A DNA stretch of 64,000 nucleotides from Flavobacteriales bacterium UBA4110 (GTDB lineage: Bacteria; Bacteroidota; Bacteroidia; Flavobacteriales; Weeksellaceae), in contig DFXK01000014.1 of assembly GCA_002383165.1 (NCBI GenBank), positions 31,775-95,774 of the forward strand. The letters run 5' to 3'. The notes beneath the pieces were generated by a model. The model was not told the DNA's origin. It did no database searches and saw nothing but the letters and a program-made list of their open reading frames with translations. Every line of letters begins with the position of its first letter. Position 1 is the stretch's first letter. Below are positions 58,110 to 64,000 of this stretch, piece by piece. The translations under genes were made by a program, and so were the position numbers.

Positions 58110-59744
58110 TTATTGTTTGATGAATTTGAAGTTTTTGTTGCCTTCCTGTGTGTTGATAATCAGCATATAAACGCCGCTTGGGAGTTTGGAAACGTCGATT
58201 CTGGATTTGGATTCTGATAACATTTGTTTTCCACTCAAATCGTAAATGTGGACTTTCTGAATGTCATATTTTGTGCTTACAATATTCAAGAATTCGGAAG
58301 TTGGATTTGGGTAGATGTTGAAGTATTTAGCAGATTCTTCGGTGCCTAAAACTTTAACCAAAGATATCGGTTCTCTGAAAAGTGACAAATCAAAAACAAC
58401 GGAATTGTCCAAGACGGAATAAGTGTAAGCCTCCGCAGTGTAAGTGGCGTAGTCTGACTCTTCCACACTTGCGAAGTTGAGGTCTGCTGTAATTGTAGTG
58501 GTTTTTTGATCCAGATTTTTGTACCAAGTGAAAGTGTAATCGCTGCCGGATAATGACTGGTCTAATTTCGCTGGTTGACCAATTACGCCTAAAACTTCTT
58601 TCAAACCATCGTAACGCTGAGGTGAATAATCTAAATCGGTTTGCACATTATAATCAGCAACATAATTGGAAAGTTGTGCCTTGTTGAATCTATTATTGCT
58701 AAGATGCGTAATAGGCGGAAGTCTATCGTTGAGATCACCCGAAAGCTGATTGCTGTTGAGGTTGAGCATCAATAATTTCGGCATTCCTAAAAATTCTGAT
58801 GGGAAAGCTCCGGAAAGTGAATTATTATTTAGAAATAGTTGTTGAAGGTTTGTTAAGCCAGTCAATAGAGAAACCCCGCCAGAAATCTTATTTCTTCCAA
58901 GATTAAGCGTTTGCAATTTTTTGAGTTGAGGAATCTGAGATGGAATTTGGGCTAACTGATTGTTTTCCAAAGAAAGCCAAACAAGATTGGTCAGATTTGA
59001 TAATCCGGAATTATTTTGTTCAGCAATATTATTGTTGCTTAAGTTAAGGCTTATCAGCTGTGTCAATTGAGTAACTTGAGTAGGGATTTGAGCTAACTGC
59101 AATCCAGACAAAGAAAGATTTGTCAATTTAGGATGATTTGCAATGTTTCCAAAAGCATTGGCTGGGATTGGATTATTATCAAGAATCAAAGTTTCTAGAT
59201 TGGTGAAAGCTGTGATTTTTGCAGGAATATTAATCAATCCTAAATCTGAAAGATTCAATGCTTTGAGATTGTTGAAGTTCTGAAGCAAACCATTAACATC
59301 AGGAATTGTAAACAGATTTCCTCCCACAGCCAAATCATCTACATTGAAAAGTCCTTTTAAAGATTGGGTTGGATCTCCAGTCAATCTATTGTTGCTAATA
59401 TCCAATTTTGTCAACAAACTAGGTGAAGAAATTCCCGCAGCCACATCTCCAGAAAGTTGATTATTACTAAGGTCTAGTTTTGTAAGTTTAGGAAATGATG
59501 TTAAATTGGAGGGAAAATTACCTTTAAGCGCATTGCTGGAAAGGTTAAGTTCTGTGACTGTGCCGTTTTTTACAACAACTCCAAACCAAGTTCTAGGATC
59601 ATTTTGGAAATTCCAGGTTCTGTTCCAGTTTTCGCCATTCGTAGTGTTATAAATGTTGATTAATGCACTTCTTTCCGAATTAGAAATGCTCCATTGGGAG
59701 AACGCGAAATTGGAAATTAACAAAAAGAGTAATATTTTTTTCAA
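58110..59744 (-). CDS. Leucine-rich repeat protein with T9SS type A sorting domain
   Basis: A 544-residue secreted protein: signal peptide (about 1-16, ending FSQ), an N-terminal cap typical of LRR proteins (ERSALINIYNTTNGENW), about 12 leucine-rich repeats (about 60-330; pattern LTKLDLSNNQLSG), a spacer domain, and a C-terminal T9SS type A domain (YFNIYPNPTSEFLNIVS, then LPSGVYMLIINTQEGNKNFK). It should be exported by T9SS and anchored on, or released from, the surface, where LRRs bind proteins or glycans. Confidence 0.93.
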   Translation of the reverse strand: MKKILLFLLISNFAFSQWSISNSERSALINIYNTTNGENWNRTWNFQNDPRTWFGVVVKNGTVTELNLSSNALKGNFPSNLTSFPKLTKLDLSNNQLSGDVAAGISSPSLLTKLDISNNRLTGDPTQSLKGLFNVDDLAVGGNLFTIPDVNGLLQNFNNLKALNLSDLGLINIPAKITAFTNLETLILDNNPIPANAFGNIANHPKLTNLSLSGLQLAQIPTQVTQLTQLISLNLSNNNIAEQNNSGLSNLTNLVWLSLENNQLAQIPSQIPQLKKLQTLNLGRNKISGGVSLLTGLTNLQQLFLNNNSLSGAFPSEFLGMPKLLMLNLNSNQLSGDLNDRLPPITHLSNNRFNKAQLSNYVADYNVQTDLDYSPQRYDGLKEVLGVIGQPAKLDQSLSGSDYTFTWYKNLDQKTTTITADLNFASVEESDYATYTAEAYTYSVLDNSVVFDLSLFREPISLVKVLGTEESAKYFNIYPNPTSEFLNIVSTKYDIQKVHIYDLSGKQMLSESKSRIDVSKLPSGVYMLIINTQEGNKNFKFIKQ

Positions 59745-59812
59745 ATCTGTGCAAAATTAAGACACAAATATAATAGATAATAGAATCTCTTGCATTATAT
59801 TGTAAAAAATTA

Positions 59813-61438
59813 ATGATTATTTTCGTGCAAAAATTATTTAGGATGTATAGATATTTATATTTTTTTGCTGGTTTATTTACCTTGGTTATAGGATTCTCTT
59901 TTTATCTTGCGTATTCTAATCTTACAGGCCATCAATTCGTTTACCCGCTGGATGATGCTTATATTCATCTTGCACTTTCTAGGAATGTTGCTGAAAATGG
60001 GATTTGGGGAATTAATCCCAATAGTTTTGATAGCGCATCCTCTTCTATCCTTTATACTTTACTACTTAGTTTGCTTATCAAAATTTTTGGTGATAACGTT
60101 TACTATCCGTTATTTATCAATATTTTTTGCGGCTATTTTTCCCTATACTATATTTTCAGATACTTTTATGACTACTTTGGAAAGCGTGAGCTTCTGTTGG
60201 GAATTTTGCTTTATATCTTTTCTTGTCAGATGAATTTCATGGTGCTGATAGGAATGGAGCAAACACTTCATATTTTGCTCACGGTCACAATGATTTATTA
60301 TCTGACTGGTAGTTTGAGATTAGGATTCACTAAAAAACAAGTTGTGAAATTGCTTGTATGCACAGTATTATTAGGAGCAGTAAGGTTCGAAAGCATGTTC
60401 TTTATCCTTATTTTGTCTCTTCTGTTAGTATTAAGAAAAAACTGGAAAATGGCTTTAGCTATATTTTTTGTTGGTTATCTTCCCATTTTATTGTTTGGTA
60501 TTTATTCCATAGAGCATGGAGGGTATTTTTTTCCTAATTCTCTTTTAATGAAAGGTAATTATCCCGAATCAAATTTTTTCTTTAGTCTTTGGAGTATTTT
60601 TAAAAAAGGAATTTTATTAAATGTTTCTTTTTACAAGATATTTTTTGCACCACTGGTTATAGTTGTATTTTATTTTCTATCCAAGTACAAAATTACGGAG
60701 TGGCCTACAATTGTTAATAACGAAACTGTTTCCCTTACTGTTGTTGGGACAGTGATTTTGCATAGTTTATTTGCAATAATACGCTACCGTTATGAAAATT
60801 ATCTAATGGCTGCAGTTGTGATGGTTACAGTTCCTATGATCACTTATTTTTTTTCTAATTTTAATGTTGGTAAAAGAAATCTGACGTATAAAAGAATTAT
60901 TATAATGGCATTTTCCATAATGATTTTTTATTCTTTTTATACTACAATAGTTAATTATAAGGTAATAAAATATGCTTCCAAGAATATTGAAGAACAACAA
61001 ATAGAAATGTCTAGACTACTTGGGAGATTTTATAAAAATCAGAATGTTGTGGTTAATGACATAGGAGCAATAGCTTATTTTTCTAATGTTAAGATTTATG
61101 ATATTGCAGGTCTTGCTACTACAGATGTAGCGGGATATTATTATCAAAATAAAAATTTAGATCCAGAAATTTTTAATAAAAAATACCATAATTATATGGC
61201 AAGTCAGATATTACAAAAGCACTGTAGTGTAGCTGTGATTTACCCAAAATGGTTTCCTGATGGTATTCCGAAATCTTGGATACCAATTGCATCTTGGACC
61301 ATTGAAAAGAAAATGGGGGTGGCAAATCAGACTGTTGTTTGGTACGCAATGAACCAAAAGGAGGCAGAAACATTATTTAAAAACCTAAAAAGATTTGACC
61401 TTAATAAAAATGTGACTCAACATTTTTATATTAATTAA
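59813..61438 (+). CDS. Multi-spanning membrane glycosyltransferase-like protein (GT-C/GT39-like)
   Basis: A 541-residue integral membrane protein with about 11 transmembrane helices and a C-terminal soluble part of about 170 residues. The first extracytoplasmic loop carries an acidic pair in PLDDAYIHLALSRN (about residues 45-58), as in GT-C enzymes that move sugars from lipid carriers to acceptors. No neighbour indicates the substrate. ATG at 59843 (MYRYLYFF) is an alternative start, since a possible -7 element (TATTTTCG, 59818-59825) overlaps the longer one. Confidence 0.8.
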   Translation: MIIFVQKLFRMYRYLYFFAGLFTLVIGFSFYLAYSNLTGHQFVYPLDDAYIHLALSRNVAENGIWGINPNSFDSASSSILYTLLLSLLIKIFGDNVYYPLFINIFCGYFSLYYIFRYFYDYFGKRELLLGILLYIFSCQMNFMVLIGMEQTLHILLTVTMIYYLTGSLRLGFTKKQVVKLLVCTVLLGAVRFESMFFILILSLLLVLRKNWKMALAIFFVGYLPILLFGIYSIEHGGYFFPNSLLMKGNYPESNFFFSLWSIFKKGILLNVSFYKIFFAPLVIVVFYFLSKYKITEWPTIVNNETVSLTVVGTVILHSLFAIIRYRYENYLMAAVVMVTVPMITYFFSNFNVGKRNLTYKRIIIMAFSIMIFYSFYTTIVNYKVIKYASKNIEEQQIEMSRLLGRFYKNQNVVVNDIGAIAYFSNVKIYDIAGLATTDVAGYYYQNKNLDPEIFNKKYHNYMASQILQKHCSVAVIYPKWFPDGIPKSWIPIASWTIEKKMGVANQTVVWYAMNQKEAETLFKNLKRFDLNKNVTQHFYIN

Positions 61439-61439
61439 T

Positions 61440-61471
61440 AAAAAATTCCGGTAGAAAACCGGAATTTTTAT
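61440..61471. terminator. Bidirectional terminator between the membrane protein and dps
   Basis: AAATTCCGGT/ACCGGAATTT with a 5-nt loop and flanking A/T-runs; serves both convergent genes. Confidence 0.9.
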
Positions 61472-61483
61472 TGATTGTGAATT

Positions 61484-61960
61484 TTATTTACCAAGATACG
61501 AATTATACATCCAGACTTCTTTCTCCTGCTCGGTAATATAGTCGCTCATTTGGGAGTTTGTACCTTCGTCGCCAGCTTCCTCGGTAATGTCCAGAAGTTC
61601 TCTTTGTAAATCGATAACTACTTTGTAAGAATTTAGAATAATTTCTACACTTTTGTTTCCGTCGGTTACCTCTTTGCTCTCATTAATTGTAGAAACAGCT
61701 AGGTAATCTGAATAATTATGAGCTGGAGTTGCTCCTAGAGTTAAAATTCTTTCGGCTATTTCATCAATTTTAAGAACGAGATTGTTGTATAACTCCTCAA
61801 ATTTCGGATGAAGAGTAAAGAACTGTTCTCCTTTGATGTTCCAATGCGACCCTCTTGTGTTTTGATAGAAAACGGAGTAGTTAGCTAAAAGTACGTTGAG
61901 TTTTTCTGAGATTTTTTTGCAATCGGCTTCTTTCAGTCCGATCAGTGCTGCATTTTTCAT
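61484..61960 (-). CDS. dps: DNA starvation/stationary-phase protection protein Dps
   Basis: A 158-residue ferritin-like protein that forms dodecamers, oxidises Fe2+ with H2O2 and protects DNA. The ferroxidase ligands lie in GSHWNIKGEQFFTLHPKFEELYN-type helices (His about residue 40, Asp/Glu about 52-67, here split by LHPKFEEL) and DEIAERI. There is no long Lys-rich DNA-binding tail. A perfect -7 element and an OxyR-type palindrome lie upstream. Confidence 0.93.
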   Translation of the reverse strand: MKNAALIGLKEADCKKISEKLNVLLANYSVFYQNTRGSHWNIKGEQFFTLHPKFEELYNNLVLKIDEIAERILTLGATPAHNYSDYLAVSTINESKEVTDGNKSVEIILNSYKVVIDLQRELLDITEEAGDEGTNSQMSDYITEQEKEVWMYNSYLGK

Positions 61961-61984
61961 AATTTATTAATGTTTAGATTGAGA

Positions 61985-61992
61985 CAAAATTA
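61985..61992 (-). promoter_or_regulatory. -7 element of dps
   Basis: Perfect TAATTTTG on the minus strand, 24 nt before the dps ATG; no -33 TTG at the usual distance, in line with activator control. Confidence 0.55.
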
Positions 61993-62024
61993 AAGGTATT
62001 GTCTTTAAATTAATGCTTATTTCT

Positions 62025-62039
62025 ATAGTTTTAAACTAT
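62025..62039. promoter_or_regulatory. OxyR-type palindrome upstream of dps
   Basis: ATAGTTTTAAACTAT is a perfect 15-bp palindrome and matches every fixed position of the OxyR half-operator ATAG-nTnnnAn-CTAT. A second weaker ATAG-N7-ATAT follows at 62045-62059. It lies about 50 nt upstream of the inferred dps transcription start. Confidence 0.5.
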
Positions 62040-62132
62040 CCTGCATAGTGAGATTATATCTTTTATATCAATGAAAATGCCACAATGACATAAAAAAAGA
62101 TTTTATTAATTCTAATATTTATTCCTAACTGC

Positions 62133-62162
62133 TTGTAGATTAAAAAATTATTTATATTTTTG
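62133..62162 (+). promoter_or_regulatory. Promoter of the rpsL-rpsG-fusA (str) operon
   Basis: TTG (62133-62135), 19 nt, perfect TATTTTTG (62155-62162), giving a leader of about 20 nt before the rpsL ATG. No Shine-Dalgarno sequence is seen, as usual for Bacteroidota ribosomal genes. Confidence 0.78.
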
Positions 62163-62186
62163 CACCCTAAAATAAAAAGCAATTAA

Positions 62187-62600
62187 ATGCCTACTATTCA
62201 ACAATTAGTAAGAAAAGGAAGAGCCACGCTTGCCAAGAAGAGCAAATCGGCTGCCCTTGATTCTTGTCCACAAAGACGAGGTGTATGTACGAGAGTATAT
62301 ACTACCACTCCTAAGAAACCTAACTCTGCACTTAGAAAAGTAGCAAGGGTAAGACTTTCTAACGGTAAAGAAGTCAACGCTTATATCCCGGGCGAAGGAC
62401 ATAATCTTCAAGAGCACTCGATAGTATTGGTAAGAGGCGGAAGGGTGAAAGACCTACCGGGAGTACGTTACCACATCGTAAGAGGTGCATTGGACACTGC
62501 AGGTGTAAATGGAAGAACTCAGAGAAGATCTAAGTACGGTGCTAAGAGACCTAAACCAGGACAAGCTGCTGCAGCGCCTGCAAAAGGTAAGAAAAAATAA
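62187..62600 (+). CDS. rpsL: Small ribosomal subunit protein uS12
   Basis: A 137-residue decoding-centre protein. The conserved TTPKKPNSALRKVARVRL and GRVKDLPGVRYH are intact with Lys at the two positions classically changed in streptomycin resistance (K43 and K88 in E. coli numbering), so no resistance mutation is seen there. It has a short Ala/Lys-rich C-terminal extension. First gene of the str operon. Confidence 0.98.
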   Translation: MPTIQQLVRKGRATLAKKSKSAALDSCPQRRGVCTRVYTTTPKKPNSALRKVARVRLSNGKEVNAYIPGEGHNLQEHSIVLVRGGRVKDLPGVRYHIVRGALDTAGVNGRTQRRSKYGAKRPKPGQAAAAPAKGKKK

Positions 62601-62623
62601 TCATTAAATAAGGTACAGAAACA

Positions 62624-63100
62624 ATGAGAAAGACGAAAGCGAAAAAAAGACCGTTGTTACCAGATCCAAAGTTTAATGATCAATTGGTAACAAGATTCGT
62701 AAACAACCTAATGCTTGACGGTAAGAAGTCAATCGCATTCAAGATTTTCTATGATGCATTGGATATCGTAGAAACTAAAAAAGGAGATACTGAAAAAACT
62801 TCATTAGAAATCTGGAAAGATGCATTAACTAACGTAATGCCTCACGTAGAAGTACGTTCTAGAAGAGTAGGTGGAGCTAACTTCCAGATTCCTATGCCAA
62901 TCAGAGCTGATAGAAAAATTTCTATGGCAATGAAATGGTTAATCAAATATTCTAAAGCTAGAAATGATAAGTCTATGGCTTTGAAACTGGCTAACGAAGT
63001 AGTAGCTGCTTCAAGAGAAGAAGGTGCTGCATTCAAAAAGAAATCTGATACTCACAAAATGGCGGAAGCTAACAAGGCTTTCTCACACTTCAAATTCTAA
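62624..63100 (+). CDS. rpsG: Small ribosomal subunit protein uS7
   Basis: A 158-residue primary 16S rRNA-binding protein of the 30S head. The motifs LVTRFVNNLMLDGKKS and VEVRSRRVGGANFQIPMPI and the C-terminal HKMAEANKAFSHF are typical. It lies 23 nt after rpsL and 6 nt before fusA. Confidence 0.98.
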   Translation: MRKTKAKKRPLLPDPKFNDQLVTRFVNNLMLDGKKSIAFKIFYDALDIVETKKGDTEKTSLEIWKDALTNVMPHVEVRSRRVGGANFQIPMPIRADRKISMAMKWLIKYSKARNDKSMALKLANEVVAASREEGAAFKKKSDTHKMAEANKAFSHFKF

Positions 63101-63106
63101 TTAGAA

Positions 63107-64000
63107 ATGAGTAGAGATCTTAAATTTACAAGAAATATTGGTATTGCTGCGCACATTGATGCTGGTAAAACTACGACGACTGAGAGGATTTTGTTCTATA
63201 CAGGTGTAAACCACAAAATTGGAGAGGTTCACGATGGTGCTTCTACAATGGACTGGATGGAGCAGGAAGCAGAAAGAGGTATTACTATTACTTCTGCTGC
63301 AACGACTTGTTCTTGGAACTTTCCAACAGATCAGGGGAAAAAATTACCTGAAACAAAACCTTACCACTTCAACATCATCGATACACCGGGACACGTTGAC
63401 TTCACAGTAGAAGTAAACAGATCCTTGAGAGTATTGGACGGATTGGTATTCCTTTTCTCTGCAGTAGACGGTGTAGAACCTCAGTCTGAAACCAACTGGA
63501 GATTGGCTGACAACTACAAAGTTGCGAGAATGGGATTCGTAAACAAAATGGACAGACAAGGTGCTGACTTCTTGAACGTTGTAAAACAAGTAAAAGAAAT
63601 GTTAGGATCCAACGCAGTTCCAATCGTTTTACCAATCGGTGCTGAAGAGGATTTCAAAGGAGTTGTTGACTTAATTAAAAACAGAGCAATCATCTGGGAC
63701 GAGGCTGGACAAGGTGCTACTTATGAAGTAGTTCCAATTCCAGAAGATATGAAGGATGAAGTTCTTGAATACAGAGAGAAATTAGTAGAAGCTGTTGCTG
63801 ATTACGATGAAACTTTGATGGAGAAATTCTTCGAAGATCCGGATTCAATTTCTGAAGAGGAAATCAACGAAGCGCTTAGAAAAGCGACTATCGATCTTTC
63901 TATCATCCCAATGACTTGTGGATCTTCTTTCAAAAACAAAGGAGTTCAGTTTATGTTGGATGCTGTTTGTAAATATCTTCCTTCTCCACTAGATAAGGAT
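63107..64000 (+). CDS. fusA: Elongation factor G, 3'-truncated by the window end
   Basis: The first 298 codons of EF-G, the GTPase driving ribosomal translocation. P-loop AAHIDAGKTTTTERI (about residues 14-28), switch II DTPGHVDF (about 93-100) and NKMDRQGAD (about 146-154) are intact. ATG at 63107 follows rpsG by 6 nt, the standard str operon order. The frame remains open at base 64000. Confidence 0.97.
   Translation, partial: MSRDLKFTRNIGIAAHIDAGKTTTTERILFYTGVNHKIGEVHDGASTMDWMEQEAERGITITSAATTCSWNFPTDQGKKLPETKPYHFNIIDTPGHVDFTVEVNRSLRVLDGLVFLFSAVDGVEPQSETNWRLADNYKVARMGFVNKMDRQGADFLNVVKQVKEMLGSNAVPIVLPIGAEEDFKGVVDLIKNRAIIWDEAGQGATYEVVPIPEDMKDEVLEYREKLVEAVADYDETLMEKFFEDPDSISEEEINEALRKATIDLSIIPMTCGSSFKNKGVQFMLDAVCKYLPSPLDKD

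Noticed and set aside
57882..58217. Open frame of 111 codons on the plus strand over the hairpin repeat
   Set aside because: It runs through the GA-rich tract, repeat copy 2 and the 3' end of the LRR gene; its residues have no protein-like pattern and no promoter or start signal.
61961..62132. Search for tRNA or small RNA in the gap before the str operon
   Set aside because: No cloverleaf or conserved RNA motif seen; the gap is explained by the dps and rpsL promoters and the OxyR-type palindrome.

Overview
The window looks like a chromosomal segment of a member of the Flavobacteriia, most likely Chryseobacterium or a close relative in the Weeksellaceae. The reasons are the low GC content, the Bacteroidota-type promoters (TTG, 17-21 nt, TAnnTTTG) with weak or absent Shine-Dalgarno sites, T9SS-type secreted proteins, a fused CcoN-CcoO oxidase, and families typical of the phylum (DUF6089, DUF6702, head-GIN/DUF4252, HU-CCDC81, single-chain IcmF). 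I see no phage, transposase, integrase, CRISPR, rRNA or tRNA. Most of the window is core genome. The accessory or odd material is a small acyl-carrier-protein cassette at 30.8-33.5 kb, a decayed gene next to it, and several non-coding elements.

Layout. 1-10.9 kb holds the 3' part of a tyrosine autokinase for polysaccharide export, an envelope operon (DUF6089, uppS, bamA, two OmpH/Skp-like chaperones), a thioesterase, an RmlD-like reductase and TPR proteins. 11-18.4 kb holds a zinc metallopeptidase, ribH with a TPR membrane protein, apt with a lipoprotein, then RapZ-C, a MurU-like nucleotidyltransferase and LOG, followed by DUF6702 and a lipoprotein. 18.4-28.1 kb is a complete cbb3 oxidase locus on the minus strand (ccoI, ccoS, ccoNO, ccoQ, ccoP, ccoG, fixH, safE-like) with a divergent Crp/Fnr regulator. 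28.2-30.5 kb holds panB, a lipoprotein esterase and an RluA-type pseudouridine synthase.

30.8-33.5 kb is the carrier protein, AMP ligase, SDR and acyltransferase cassette. 33.7-34.7 kb is a sigma factor with a small membrane protein. 34.7-40.1 kb holds two different aconitases in tandem. 40.4-43.8 kb holds DUF2752, a WG-repeat protein and a TPP-riboswitch-controlled TonB receptor, presumably for thiamine. 44-49 kb holds a secreted protein, an HU-like membrane protein, a second thioesterase, a 2-hydroxyacid dehydrogenase and a beta-lactamase-fold hydrolase. 49.1-52.2 kb is an ECF sigma, putative anti-sigma, GIN/DUF4252 module. 52.2-61.4 kb holds small metabolic genes, the fused acyl-CoA mutase IcmF, a T9SS leucine-rich-repeat protein and a multi-spanning glycosyltransferase-like protein. 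61.5-64 kb holds dps and the start of the str operon (rpsL, rpsG, fusA; fusA runs off the end).

The most interesting non-coding signals are: (i) three divergent copies of one hairpin repeat, each starting 6-8 nt after a stop codon and in the same direction as that gene; (ii) a three-way-junction structure inside the cbb3 operon; (iii) a long inverted repeat flanking the likely promoter of a secreted-protein gene; (iv) an OxyR-type palindrome upstream of dps and an FNR-spaced dyad upstream of ccoS; (v) an alternative pairing partner for the TPP aptamer. All functions are read from sequence by eye; no database search was run.
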